The position numbers and the translations under genes are program-made. The notes beneath the pieces are model-generated. The model was not told the origin of the DNA. It searched no databases and saw only the letters and a list, made by a program, of their open reading frames with translations. 64,000 bases of DNA from Xenorhabdus anantnagensis. GTDB lineage: Bacteria > Pseudomonadota > Gammaproteobacteria > Enterobacterales > Enterobacteriaceae. The stretch covers positions 62,001 through 126,000 of the forward strand of contig NZ_JAQRFN010000012.1 in assembly GCF_028598555.1 (NCBI RefSeq). The letters run 5' to 3'. This document shows positions 1-9,431 of this stretch, one piece after another (positions within the stretch are counted from its first letter, which is position 1; each line of letters opens with the position of its first letter).

Positions 1-1476
1 TTCATCATAAAGCTCAATGTCCAGAGGAATATGTAATGGTTGTTTCTCTTTCTGATCTGCCGTTGGTGGTGTCATTTGACTAACGTGCAAAGTATATTGC
101 TGTTTTTCAGCATCGTATTCGTCACGAACAGTCAGTACAGGCGTCCCAGACTGGCTGTACCAGCGACGGAAGAGTGTCAAATCAACATTTGAAGCATCTT
201 CCATTGCCTGAACAAAATCATCACAAGTTGCAGCGCTACCATCATGGCGGTGGATATAAAGCTGTATACCCGCCTGAAATTGCTCTTCACCCAATAAAGT
301 ATAAATCATCCGGATAACTTCCGAGCCTTTTTCATAGACAGTCAATGTATAGAAGTTATTCATTTCCATCACTTGATCGGGACGGATAGGATGAGCCATA
401 GGGCTGGCGTCTTCCGCGAACTGTGCAGCACGCATGACACGCACGTTATTGATGCGGTTAACAGAACGTGAACCTAAATCAGAACTGAACTCTTGATCAC
501 GGAATACGGTCAGACCTTCTTTCAGGCTTAATTGGAACCAATCGCGGCAAGTAATGCGATTTCCTGTCCAGTTATGGAAATACTCATGACCAATCACTGC
601 TTCAATAGCGAGATAGTCTTTATCTGTTGCGGTTTCAGTTTTTGCCAATACATATTTGGAATTAAAGACATTCAGCCCCTTGTTCTCCATCGCGCCCATA
701 TTGAAGAAATCAACGGCGACGATCATATAGATATCAAGGTCATATTCCAAACCAAAGCGAGTTTCATCCCATTTCATCGAATTTTTCAATGATGTCATGG
801 CCCAATCAGCACGATCCAAGTTGCCTCGGTCAACAAACAGTTCCAGTGCAACCTCACGGCCGCTGCGGGTTACAAACGTATCACGCAGAACATCAAAATC
901 ACCCGCAACCAATGCGAATAAGTAAGCAGGTTTCGGGAATGGATCCTGCCATTTCACCCAATGGCGCCCATTTTCCAGCTCTCCTTGCTCAATACGGTTA
1001 CCATTGGAAAGCAGGAACGGATATTTGGATTTATCCGCAGTAATGCGAGTAGTAAAACAAGCCAGAACATCTGGACGATCCAAATAATAAGTGATGTGAC
1101 GAAACCCTTCGGCCTCACACTGGGTACACAAGGCATCTCCAGACACATACAGCCCCTCAAGTGCTGTATTTGCTGATGGATTAATTTCATTCACAATTTT
1201 CAGGGTGAACTGGGCTGGAAGTTGTTCAATCAGTAGTTTTCCATCCTGTTCCTGATAATACTCCCATGCTTTATCATCTATATAGATACTTTTTAACGTG
1301 AGGTTTTCTCCATCCAGAAGCAGTGGAGTAATGTCATTAGCCAGACGTTTTACCTGACTGATTGCCGTCACTGTTGTTTTTTCAGCACCCAGATCAAAAT
1401 CGAGATCAATATCGGTAATTGTGTAATCTGGTGCTTTATAATCCAGACGGTGTTTAACGAGTCGCTGTTGTGTCAT
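1..1476 (-). CDS. pepN: Aminopeptidase N, N-terminal part (cut by window edge)
   Basis: M1 family zinc metallo-aminopeptidase that removes N-terminal residues from peptides in the cytoplasm. Only the first 492 codons are in the window; the gene continues past position 1. The exopeptidase motif GAMEN is encoded at 682-696 (residues 261-265) and the zinc motif HEYFH at 574-588 (residues 297-301), the same numbering as E. coli PepN. The ATG is at 1474-1476 and the protein begins MTQQRLVKHRLDYKAPDY. It is divergent from pncB, as in E. coli. No frameshift is visible in the part present. Confidence 0.97.
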   Translation of the reverse strand, partial: MTQQRLVKHRLDYKAPDYTITDIDLDFDLGAEKTTVTAISQVKRLANDITPLLLDGENLTLKSIYIDDKAWEYYQEQDGKLLIEQLPAQFTLKIVNEINPSANTALEGLYVSGDALCTQCEAEGFRHITYYLDRPDVLACFTTRITADKSKYPFLLSNGNRIEQGELENGRHWVKWQDPFPKPAYLFALVAGDFDVLRDTFVTRSGREVALELFVDRGNLDRADWAMTSLKNSMKWDETRFGLEYDLDIYMIVAVDFFNMGAMENKGLNVFNSKYVLAKTETATDKDYLAIEAVIGHEYFHNWTGNRITCRDWFQLSLKEGLTVFRDQEFSSDLGSRSVNRINNVRVMRAAQFAEDASPMAHPIRPDQVMEMNNFYTLTVYEKGSEVIRMIYTLLGEEQFQAGIQLYIHRHDGSAATCDDFVQAMEDASNVDLTLFRRWYSQSGTPVLTVRDEYDAEKQQYTLHVSQMTPPTADQKEKQPLHIPLDIELYDE

Positions 1477-1947
1477 AGGGAACCTTTTCCATTACTTTTA
1501 ACAGGCATATTTTTAACAGGTATGTTTTAGTAGACATGTTTTTAGCAGACATGCTTTTAGTAGGCATAGTTGTAACATCTATATAACCTTATATATGACC
1601 TTAGCTACAAAGCGCCTGACATATTGCGTTTCCATAGAAACAGACCAAGCGCTAACGCTGCCATAGAGAAACCATTCTTTCAATCAATAAGTCTCTTTTT
1701 TCATATGTTAATAACTTATTAAATAAAGGTATAAATGATGTGGTCAGCATATTAGTACTTTCGTGCTAATTGTCATCTCATATCTCATTTAACATGATAT
1801 TATCTATAAATGGATTAACCTTAATCTTTAGATTCGGGAAAATATATGTACCTATATGGCTTCAATAACCGAATAATCACGGTATACTCTCCCGACTTTA
1901 TCGATTTAGCTGACACGAATACGCTCCGCGAGGATGCCTGACGCGCC
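1477..1947. other. Divergent pepN-pncB intergenic region
   Basis: 471 bp without a convincing gene. It must hold the promoters of both divergent genes. The pepN side carries an imperfect tandem repeat (listed separately) and the rest is AT-rich. I found no clear NadR box, although pncB is under NadR control in Salmonella. Confidence 0.6.
1497..1569. repeat. Imperfect 14-15 bp tandem repeat, about five units
   Basis: Successive units resemble TTTTARYAGRCATG, for example at 1511-1524, 1525-1538, 1539-1553 and 1554-1568. They lie about 20 bp upstream of the pepN start, in its leader. The units differ by point changes, so this is an old or decaying repeat. No function is evident. Confidence 0.7.
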
Positions 1948-3162
1948 ATGACTTTAGACGCTACCCCGATTATTAAATCGCTGCTTGATACTGATGCCTA
2001 TAAGTTTCACATGCAGCAAGCAGTTTACCACCATTACAACAATATTCCTGTTGTTGCAGAATTTCGTTGCCGTGGCGATGAGCTGCTCGGAGAATACGCC
2101 GAAACATTACGTCATCAGATTGACATGATGGCAGACTTAGCATTGACAGAACGCGAAATCGATTATCTTTCTCGCCTCCCGTTCTTTAAAGAAGATTACC
2201 TGAACTGGTGCAAAACATTCCGCTTTAATCCCAAACAAGTGGAAGTTTCTGTTACCCATAAAGGACAATTAGCCATCCGTATTTCTGGCTTATGGCGCGA
2301 AGTGATCTTGTGGGAAGTGCCTCTGCTTGCCCTGATCAGCGAATTGGTTCATCGCCATCGCTCACCTGAAATAACACCAGAAGATGCCGTTATTCAGCTG
2401 AAAAAACTGATTGAATTGTTTTATAAAGACGCAGCAGCAGAGAATATCGATCTGTCTGGCTTTAAATTAATGGATTTTGGTACGCGCCGTCGTTTTTCAC
2501 ACGAAGTGCAATATGCCATTATCAATGAGCTGAAAAATAGCTTCCCCTATTTGATCGGAACCAGTAATTATCAACTGGCAGAGCAGCTTGATCTCCCTCC
2601 TCTCGGTACACAAGCCCATGAGTGGTTTCAGGCTCATCAACAGATTAGTCCTGAGCTGGCCAACAGTCAGCGAGCCGCTCTACAAACATGGCTGAATGAG
2701 TATCCAAACCAGTTAGGCATCGCCCTGACTGATTGCATCACCATGGATGCTTTCCTGCGAGATTTTGACAAATCATTGGCAACCGCTTATCAGGGTCTGC
2801 GTCATGATTCTGGCGATCCTATTGAGTGGGGTGAAAAAGCCATAGCACACTATCAATCGCTGGGTATTAATCCAATGACGAAAACATTGGTGTTTTCTGA
2901 CAGTTTGGATCTGCAAAAAGCACTGGCGTTGTATCGTCATTTCCACAAGAGAATTAACGTTATTTTCGGTATTGGCACACGGCTAACCTGTAATATCCCG
3001 GGTATAAAACCACTGAATATCGTTATCAAGCTCGTCGAATGCAATGGCAAACCGGTAGCGAAACTTTCAGATAGTCCCGGAAAAACTATCTGTGAAGATG
3101 ATGAGTTTGTCGATAGGTTACGTCGAGCGTTTGATATTCCCTATGTAGAGAAAGCGGTATAA
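1948..3162 (+). CDS. pncB: Nicotinate phosphoribosyltransferase
   Basis: Converts nicotinate and PRPP to nicotinate mononucleotide in the NAD salvage (Preiss-Handler) pathway, with ATP hydrolysis. The 404-residue product matches the usual 400 residues and starts with the family signature [16 protein letters not shown]. The conserved segment [12 protein letters not shown] holds the histidine region that is phosphorylated in the Salmonella enzyme. The start is the ATG at 1948; a GAGGA about 13 bp upstream is a rather distant ribosome site. It is followed by asnS on the same strand, as in E. coli. Confidence 0.97.
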   Translation: MTLDATPIIKSLLDTDAYKFHMQQAVYHHYNNIPVVAEFRCRGDELLGEYAETLRHQIDMMADLALTEREIDYLSRLPFFKEDYLNWCKTFRFNPKQVEVSVTHKGQLAIRISGLWREVILWEVPLLALISELVHRHRSPEITPEDAVIQLKKLIELFYKDAAAENIDLSGFKLMDFGTRRRFSHEVQYAIINELKNSFPYLIGTSNYQLAEQLDLPPLGTQAHEWFQAHQQISPELANSQRAALQTWLNEYPNQLGIALTDCITMDAFLRDFDKSLATAYQGLRHDSGDPIEWGEKAIAHYQSLGINPMTKTLVFSDSLDLQKALALYRHFHKRINVIFGIGTRLTCNIPGIKPLNIVIKLVECNGKPVAKLSDSPGKTICEDDEFVDRLRRAFDIPYVEKAV

Positions 3163-3370
3163 TCCAACCAATTGTCCTTTGCGTAACCAGCATAAAGTTG
3201 GTTACGCAAATAAAAAAACAATTTTTCCCCTGTTTCCTCATTAAGACCCGCAATTTCCTCTTGTTTCCTGAAATATGACAAGTAAGATAGAAGATCTGCT
3301 CCCTGATGAGGGGGTATTTATAGTAAATCTATCTAGTTATTAATCCACTGTATAAAAAAGAGAGAAATTT

Positions 3371-4771
3371 ATGAGCGTAGCGCCTGTAGTCGATGTACTG
3401 CAAGGCCGTGTTCCGGTTGACAGCGAAGTCACCGTTCGCGGTTGGGTACGTACAAGGAGAGATTCTAAAGCTGGTATCTCATTCCTCGCCGTCTATGACG
3501 GTTCCTGCTTTAATCCATTACAGGCCGTCGTTAATAATAATTTACCTAATTATCAGGATGAAGTATTAAATTTAACCACGGGTTGCTCTGTAGAAGTCAC
3601 GGGGACTGTGGTGGAATCACAGGGTAAAGGCCAGTCTTTTGAACTACAAGCCACTAAAGTCGTTGTCGTTGGTATGGTTGATGATCCTGATACCTACCCA
3701 ATGGCGGCCAAACGCCACAGTATTGAATACCTGCGTGAAGTGGCCCATCTTCGCCCACGCACCAATTTGATTGGCGCAGTTGCGCGTGTTCGCCATACAC
3801 TGGCTCAGGCTCTGCATCGTTTCTTCCATGAAAAAGGCTTCTTCTGGGTATCATCACCTCTGATCACCGCATCAGATACAGAAGGCGCTGGCGAAATGTT
3901 CCGTGTTTCCACTTTGGATATGCAAAACTTACCGCGCACAGATAAAGGCGAAGTGGATTTCAGCCAAGACTTCTTCGGTCGTGAAGCCTTCCTGACGGTA
4001 TCTGGTCAGTTGAACGGTGAAGCGTATGCATGTGCATTAAGCAAAGTTTACACCTTCGGGCCAACTTTCCGTGCAGAGAACTCCAATACCAGCCGCCATT
4101 TGGCAGAGTTCTGGATGGTTGAACCAGAAGTGGCTTTTGCCGATCTGAATGATATCGCTAAACTCTCCGAAGACATGCTGAAATATGTTTTCAAAGCGGC
4201 ATTGGAAGAGCGTGCCGATGATTTGGCTTTCTTTGCAGAGCGTGTTGATAGCGAAGTTGTCACTCGTCTGGAAAAATTTGTCGATTCTGATTTCATCCAA
4301 TTGGATTACACCGATGCGATAGAAATTCTGGAAAATTGCGACCAGAAATTTGAAAACCCAGTTTTCTGGGGTGTTGATTTGGCATCAGAGCATGAGCGCT
4401 ATCTGGCAGAAAAACATTTCAATGCGCCAGTGATCATGAAGAACTATCCAAAAGACATCAAATCCTTCTATATGCGCATGAACGAAGATGGTAAAACCGT
4501 CGCAGCGATGGATGTTCTGGCTCCGGGCATTGGTGAAATCATCGGTGGTTCCCAACGTGAAGAGCGTCTGGATATGCTGGACAAGCGTATGGAAGAAATG
4601 GGCCTGAATAAAGAAGATTACTGGTGGTATCGTGATCTGCGTCGTTACGGCACCGTTCCTCATTCCGGTTTCGGTTTAGGCTTCGAACGTTTGGTTGCTT
4701 ATGTGACCGGCGTATCCAACGTTCGTGACGTTATTCCATTCCCACGGACACCAAGAAATGCAAGTTTCTAA
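3371..4771 (+). CDS. asnS: Asparaginyl-tRNA synthetase
   Basis: Class IIb aminoacyl-tRNA synthetase that charges tRNA-Asn in the cytoplasm. It is 466 residues, the normal length. An N-terminal OB-fold anticodon-binding domain (about residues 15-100) is followed by the catalytic domain with motif 2 ([21 protein letters not shown]) and motif 3 ([10 protein letters not shown]) near the C-terminus. AGAGAG lies upstream of the ATG. A rho-independent terminator follows at 4811-4836, which separates it from the porin gene. Confidence 0.98.
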   Translation: MSVAPVVDVLQGRVPVDSEVTVRGWVRTRRDSKAGISFLAVYDGSCFNPLQAVVNNNLPNYQDEVLNLTTGCSVEVTGTVVESQGKGQSFELQATKVVVVGMVDDPDTYPMAAKRHSIEYLREVAHLRPRTNLIGAVARVRHTLAQALHRFFHEKGFFWVSSPLITASDTEGAGEMFRVSTLDMQNLPRTDKGEVDFSQDFFGREAFLTVSGQLNGEAYACALSKVYTFGPTFRAENSNTSRHLAEFWMVEPEVAFADLNDIAKLSEDMLKYVFKAALEERADDLAFFAERVDSEVVTRLEKFVDSDFIQLDYTDAIEILENCDQKFENPVFWGVDLASEHERYLAEKHFNAPVIMKNYPKDIKSFYMRMNEDGKTVAAMDVLAPGIGEIIGGSQREERLDMLDKRMEEMGLNKEDYWWYRDLRRYGTVPHSGFGLGFERLVAYVTGVSNVRDVIPFPRTPRNASF

Positions 4772-4810
4772 TGAATCAGCTCAATAAATGATCTGAAATC
4801 AATCCTTCGA

Positions 4811-4836
4811 AAAGCCAGTGAAAACTGGCTTTTTTC
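4811..4836 (+). terminator. Terminator of asnS
   Basis: Perfect 9-bp stem AAAGCCAGT / ACTGGCTTT with a GAAA tetraloop, followed by a T run. Confidence 0.9.
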
Positions 4837-4872
4837 ATTTTATGATAAAAAGCACACAAAAAAAGTTCCCTA

Positions 4873-4940
4873 ACATTTACATTTTGAAATATCTATTTTC
4901 AATTTGTTACTGATTTTGTGCTTTTGTAGCATTTTGAGGG
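4873..4940 (+). promoter_or_regulatory. Probable OmpR-binding region upstream of the porin
   Basis: The segment TTTACATTTTGAAATATCTA (4877-4896) and the segment CTTTTGTAGCATTTTGAGG (4921-4939) resemble the OmpR F-boxes of the E. coli ompF promoter, in the same order and location. The resemblance is from memory of the E. coli site, not an alignment. It suggests osmoregulated control of the porin by EnvZ/OmpR. Confidence 0.55.
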
Positions 4941-5078
4941 TAGATAAAATTCATTACCAATGGAACACTGGTCGCCGACTAATAAGACACTCGATACCCA
5001 CAAATAGTTCCAAAAATTTTTAGTGTTCTATTTCTGGCAGTGGCAGGTGTCTAGATAACACCAATGAGGGTAATAATA

Positions 5079-6206
5079 ATGAAGCGCAATATTCTTGCAG
5101 TGGTAATCCCAGCTCTGCTGGCTGCTGGTACAGCAAACGCAGCTGAAATCTTTAACAAAGACGGCAACAAACTGGATCTGTACGGTAAAGTAGACGTTCG
5201 TCATCAGATCGCAGACAAAAGAAGCAGCGAAGATGGCGATGCTTCTTACGCTCGTATCGGCATCAAAGGCGAAACTCAGATCTCTGACCAACTGACTGGT
5301 TTTGGTCGTTGGGAATACAACATTAAAGCTAGAGGTGCAGAAGCTGAAGGCGCTGATACTGCTACTCGTCTGGCTTTCGCTGGTTTGAAATTCGCTAACT
5401 ACGGTTCACTGGATTACGGTCGTAACTACGGCGTAAACTACGACGTTAACGCATGGACTGACGTACTGCCAATCTTTGGTGGTGACTCCATGGCTAAAAC
5501 TGATAACTACATGACTGGTCGTTCTACTGGTCTGTTAACTTACCGTAACACTGACTTCTTCGGTCTGGTTGATGGCCTGAGCTTTGCCCTGCAATACCAA
5601 GGTCAAAACAGCGAGCGCACCAAAAATAGTCGTTCTGGAGCTACAGCAAACGGTGATGGCTATGGTTTGTCCACCACTTATATCGTAGGTTACGGTATCA
5701 CTGTGGGTGGTTCTTACGCTAACTCTACTCGTGCAAACGATGACTGGGATGGTACTGATGCTCACGGTAAGCGTGCTGAAGCATGGAACATCGGTGCTAA
5801 ATACGACGCGAACAATGTCTACTTGGCAGCTATGTACGGCGAAACCCGTAACATGACTCCAGGTAAAGGTGGTCATGAACACAACCGTGGCTCAGTAGAG
5901 AGCTTTGACGGTATCGCTAATAAAACTCAAAACATTGAACTGACTGCACAATATCTTTTCTCTGACTTAGGCCTGAAACCATCTCTGGCTTACGTTCAAT
6001 CCAAAGGTAAGGATCTGGAACGTAATGACGGTGCCAAAGGTTTCAACGCAGATCTGGTTAAATATGTTTCTGTAGGTACTTACTACTACTTTAACAAAAA
6101 CCTGTCTACCTATGTTGATTACAAAATCAACCTGTTGGACAAAAACGAAGGCGGCGATACAAACGCTCGCAACGTATTCGGTGTTGGTCTGACTTATCAG
6201 TTCTAA
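5079..6206 (+). CDS. ompF: OmpF/OpnP-type general porin
   Basis: Trimeric 16-stranded outer-membrane beta-barrel that lets small hydrophilic solutes diffuse into the periplasm. The 375-residue precursor starts with a signal peptide ending AAGTANA, then mature [17 protein letters not shown], the Gram-negative porin start. The constriction-loop motif PIFGGDSM is present and the chain ends in Phe (GVGLTYQF), as needed for barrel assembly. I chose ATG 5079 because GAGGGT lies 7 bp upstream; an in-frame ATG at 5064 would absorb that site. Position between asnS and aspC matches E. coli ompF; in Xenorhabdus the equivalent is called OpnP. Confidence 0.95.
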   Translation: MKRNILAVVIPALLAAGTANAAEIFNKDGNKLDLYGKVDVRHQIADKRSSEDGDASYARIGIKGETQISDQLTGFGRWEYNIKARGAEAEGADTATRLAFAGLKFANYGSLDYGRNYGVNYDVNAWTDVLPIFGGDSMAKTDNYMTGRSTGLLTYRNTDFFGLVDGLSFALQYQGQNSERTKNSRSGATANGDGYGLSTTYIVGYGITVGGSYANSTRANDDWDGTDAHGKRAEAWNIGAKYDANNVYLAAMYGETRNMTPGKGGHEHNRGSVESFDGIANKTQNIELTAQYLFSDLGLKPSLAYVQSKGKDLERNDGAKGFNADLVKYVSVGTYYYFNKNLSTYVDYKINLLDKNEGGDTNARNVFGVGLTYQF

Positions 6207-6254
6207 TCACTGCTGATAAACGGTTTAGCGAAAAGTTAAACACATTTATCTCAG

Positions 6255-6282
6255 AAAAAGCAGCGCTTCGGCGCTGCTTTTT
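6255..6282 (+). terminator. Terminator of the porin gene
   Basis: Twelve-base-pair stem with core GCAGCGC / GCGCTGC around a TTCG tetraloop, followed by T residues. Confidence 0.93.
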
Positions 6283-6449
6283 ACGTTTTACCTCCCTGTT
6301 TTTTCAGGCTCTTTTTCTTACTCCGTAAACTACTTCACAAGATTTTATTCTTTTTGCTACAAGTGGTTGGCAAATGGATTCCTTAAGGTTACCCTGAGCG
6401 GCGTACAACTTATTTTGGGCTTAACTCTCCGAGTCTTGGAATCAAAAAA

Positions 6450-7640
6450 ATGTTTGAGAAAATCACAACAGCGCCTGCCGATCCTATTCTTGGTTTAGCG
6501 GATAGCTTTAAAGCCGATCCCCGTGAAAATAAAATCAACTTAGGTATCGGAGTTTACAAAGACGAAACCGGTAAAACCCCAGTCCTGACCACCGTTAAAA
6601 AAGCAGAGAAATTTCTGCTGGAAAACGAAACCACCAAAAATTATCTGGCAATTAGCGGATTACCTGAATTTGGCCGTGTCACTCAAGAGCTGCTCTTCGG
6701 CGAAACCAATCCTATCGTAACTGATAAACGCGCCCGTACTGTACAAAGCCCAGGTGGAACCGGCGCATTGCGTATTGCCGCTGACTTTATTGCTAAACAA
6801 ACCAATGCAAAGCGCGTCTGGATCAGCAATCCAACATGGCCAAACCATAAAGGTGTTTTCTCCAGCGCTGGCTTAGAGATCTGCGAATACAACTATTATG
6901 ATGCAGAAAATCATGCCCTGAATTTCGATGGTATGTTGGCAAGCCTATCTGAAGCACAAGCTGGTGATGTGGTTCTGCTGCACGGTTGCTGCCATAATCC
7001 AACCGGTATCGATCCAACCGCTGAACAGTGGCAGAAACTGGCAGATTTATCTGCTGCAAATGGCTGGCTGCCAGTGTTCGACTTTGCTTACCAAGGTTTT
7101 GCCAAAGGATTGGATGAAGACGCAGAAGGTCTGCGTATCTTTACCAGAAACCACAATGAACTGATTGTTGCCAGTTCTTATTCCAAAAACTTTGGCCTGT
7201 ACAATGAACGTGTTGGTGCTTGTACCATCGTTGCAGCAGACAGCGATACCGCAGAAAAAGCATTCAGCCAAGCGAAGTCTATTGTTCGTACCAACTACTC
7301 CAATCCGCCAGCACACGGTGCTTCCGTTGTTACGACAATTCTGTCCAACAACGATCTGAAAGCGGAATGGATTCAAGAACTAGCAACAATGCGTGAACGT
7401 ATTCAACGTATGCGCCAACTGTTTGTGAACACTTTACAAGAAAAAGGTGCGAAACAAGATTTCAGCTTTATTATCGCTCAAAATGGCATGTTCTCATTCA
7501 GCGGTTTGACTAAAGAACAAGTTGAGCGTCTGCGTGAAGAGTTTGGTGTTTATGCGGTCAGCTCTGGTCGCATCAACGTAGCGGGCTTAACACTGGAGAA
7601 CATGGTTCCTCTGTGTGAAGCTATTGTTGCAGTGCTTTAA
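6450..7640 (+). CDS. aspC: Aspartate aminotransferase
   Basis: PLP-dependent fold-type I transaminase that interconverts aspartate/2-oxoglutarate and oxaloacetate/glutamate; it also acts on aromatic amino acids. It is 396 residues, identical in length to E. coli AspC. The PLP lysine is K246 in [15 protein letters not shown], and the HNPTG loop (NPTGIDPT) is present at about residues 183-190. The stop codon sits inside a 15-bp tandem duplication and a terminator follows at 7700-7724. Confidence 0.97.
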   Translation: MFEKITTAPADPILGLADSFKADPRENKINLGIGVYKDETGKTPVLTTVKKAEKFLLENETTKNYLAISGLPEFGRVTQELLFGETNPIVTDKRARTVQSPGGTGALRIAADFIAKQTNAKRVWISNPTWPNHKGVFSSAGLEICEYNYYDAENHALNFDGMLASLSEAQAGDVVLLHGCCHNPTGIDPTAEQWQKLADLSAANGWLPVFDFAYQGFAKGLDEDAEGLRIFTRNHNELIVASSYSKNFGLYNERVGACTIVAADSDTAEKAFSQAKSIVRTNYSNPPAHGASVVTTILSNNDLKAEWIQELATMRERIQRMRQLFVNTLQEKGAKQDFSFIIAQNGMFSFSGLTKEQVERLREEFGVYAVSSGRINVAGLTLENMVPLCEAIVAVL

Positions 7641-7676
7641 TATCAAGTGCTTTAATATCAAGTACTCTAATCTCAT
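7632..7676 (+). repeat. 15-bp tandem repeat across the aspC stop codon
   Basis: GTGCTTTAATATCAA occurs at 7632-7646 and again at 7647-7661, with a degenerate third unit at 7662-7676. The first unit contains the last codons and the stop of aspC, so the coding end itself was duplicated into the 3' untranslated region. Confidence 0.85.
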
Positions 7677-7699
7677 TTGAGTATCTGATATCTTTTCCC

Positions 7700-7724
7700 A
7701 AAAGCCGCTGATCAGGCGGCTTTT
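7700..7724 (+). terminator. Terminator of aspC, possibly bidirectional
   Basis: Stem AAAAGCCGC / GCGGCTTTT around a 7-base loop. It has A and T runs on both sides, so it may also stop leftward transcription from gloC. Confidence 0.88.
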
Positions 7725-7781
7725 ACCTTCTTTACATACTATTCTTTGCGCTGCCCTTCACAACAAGAAAAATGTTTCCAA

Positions 7782-8414
7782 TCAATCTTGCAAGAATGGA
7801 TTGGTTTTTCGTTCGTGTCCCAATGTTGACATGGCTCCATGACCGGGAATGAATTGATATTCATCCCCCAAAGGTAATATTTTTTCCTTAATGGATTGAA
7901 TCAGCTCATCATAACTCCCGCCAGGAAAATCAGTACGACCAATGCTACCCTTAAACAGCACATCTCCCATTGAGATTAATTTATCGGTGTGATTAGCAAG
8001 GACGATATGCCCAGGTGTATGCCCCGGACAATGCAAAACGGATAACTCAATATGACCAATTTGCAATGTATCTCCCTCATCTAACCAACGATCAGGCGTA
8101 AAAGAGGGGCATGGTTCAACACCAAACATTTGGCATTGAATTTCCAGACCTTCTATCCAAAAAGCATCTCCCTTATGCGGCCCGTAAACAGGGACATCAA
8201 AATGCTTCGCAACGTCAACGGTAGCACCAACATGATCATAGTGACCATGTGTCAGCAAAATTTGGGTTAGTTTCAGCTCACGGCGCTCTATTTCGGCAAT
8301 AAGTTGTTCGGCGTTACCACCGGGATCTACAATCGCTGCTTCCTGAGTTTCTTCACACCAAATCAATGTACAATTTTGCATTGCCATCGTGACGGGGATA
8401 ATGTGGTATTTCAT
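7782..8414 (-). CDS. gloC: Type II glyoxalase-like metallo-beta-lactamase-fold hydrolase
   Basis: YcbL/GloC family hydrolase that splits S-lactoylglutathione in methylglyoxal detoxification. It has the metal motif THGHYDHVG near residue 55, then HCPGHTPGH, a metal-bridging Asp in SMGDVLF and a late His in IPGHG. I use the ATG at 8414 (210 residues), which aligns with the E. coli start MNYRIIPVT; a TTG at 8438 nearer the GGAG is an alternative. It lacks the C-terminal helical domain of classical GloB. Confidence 0.92.
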   Translation of the reverse strand: MKYHIIPVTMAMQNCTLIWCEETQEAAIVDPGGNAEQLIAEIERRELKLTQILLTHGHYDHVGATVDVAKHFDVPVYGPHKGDAFWIEGLEIQCQMFGVEPCPSFTPDRWLDEGDTLQIGHIELSVLHCPGHTPGHIVLANHTDKLISMGDVLFKGSIGRTDFPGGSYDELIQSIKEKILPLGDEYQFIPGHGAMSTLGHERKTNPFLQD

Positions 8415-8476
8415 TATATTGTTTAACTCCACAGTCAAGACTCACTATTGGTAATAAGATTAGTTGACTAATAAGA

Positions 8477-9025
8477 TTACCACGTCCTGACCGGGCCTGT
8501 ATCAATATGAATAAAATGACTCTTTGGATAAAAACCTACGCCCCCTGCCTTCATTTTTAGTGCAGCCTTACGAATATGTGTGAGCTGAACACCATCAATA
8601 TGAAAATCCATCGCTTGCCCACGGGTATGGTAACTGTGTTTTGCCACCCCGCCACTGGCGTGGCGTAACATGTTATTTGTCATCAGTGAACGATAACCTG
8701 AAACTAATTGAACAGGCTTATTTATTTCCATCATCATTTGCAATAAATAGATTTGATCAAACAATTTCGGATCAATAGTTTTAACCTTATTTTGACGAAA
8801 ATCGCGAAATAAGTAATTCAGGCGAGCTAATTCTGATTTATCATACCGATGACCATCAAAGAATTCAGCTTTGAGTGTTTCTCCGGTATGCAGGTTATCA
8901 AAACGTAAAATTCTAGGACGTGGCGTTGTCAATGCAGCTAAAGCGGATCGAGGTAATAAACTTAATCCCAATGCAGCCACACTTACGCCGAGCCACTTTC
9001 GGCGATCGTGATCAATGTTATTCAT
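8477..9025 (-). CDS. mepK: Periplasmic peptidoglycan endopeptidase MepK (YcbK)
   Basis: M15/LAS-type zinc peptidase. In E. coli MepK cleaves 3-3 (mDAP-mDAP) cross-links, the bonds made by LD-transpeptidases such as the neighbouring ldtD. The 182-residue protein has a twin-arginine signal (DRRKWLGVSVAALG) ending near RSALAA, so it should be exported folded by Tat. Zinc-site residues are in SYHTRGQAMDFH and SHFIHID. It is transcribed in the same direction as ldtD and gloC. Confidence 0.93.
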   Translation of the reverse strand: MNNIDHDRRKWLGVSVAALGLSLLPRSALAALTTPRPRILRFDNLHTGETLKAEFFDGHRYDKSELARLNYLFRDFRQNKVKTIDPKLFDQIYLLQMMMEINKPVQLVSGYRSLMTNNMLRHASGGVAKHSYHTRGQAMDFHIDGVQLTHIRKAALKMKAGGVGFYPKSHFIHIDTGPVRTW

Positions 9026-9431
9026 GGATAATATGCCCTGCTACTCTCTGATATCTTAATAAATTTAAAAACTCATTAATACGTTAGCTTAACCGACTAA
9101 TAAGACATCAGCAAATAAAAATTAGTTTAAACTTTTTTGTATATTACTGTAAATTTATCAGTCCATTATTGTGACCAATCTAACATAATGCAAATCATAT
9201 TAAATATAGATTAAATTTTAGTGATGTTATGTCATTAACCGATATCTTGCATATAAATTAAAAAAGACTATCAAAAGAAAAAATAATTTATTAAGAGATT
9301 AATATAGTAAAAAATACTAAAAAAACCAGCAATACACAATAACAGTGAAGAAAATATTATTTTCTTCACTGTTTATAATATAGATATCTATCTCAAATTT
9401 ACGCCTTTAAACATTGTTGGTAACAGAAAGA
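9026..9431. other. AT-rich mepK-ldtD spacer
   Basis: 406 bp with no convincing coding sequence. It holds the mepK promoter on the right-to-left strand and a long hairpin after ldtD (listed separately). I see no RNA gene. Confidence 0.55.
9341..9373 (-). terminator. Hairpin downstream of ldtD
   Basis: Perfect 14-bp stem AACAGTGAAGAAAA / TTTTCTTCACTGTT with a 5-base loop, about 60 bp past the ldtD stop. There is no strong T run, so it may be a transcript-stabilising hairpin rather than a true terminator. Confidence 0.45.
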
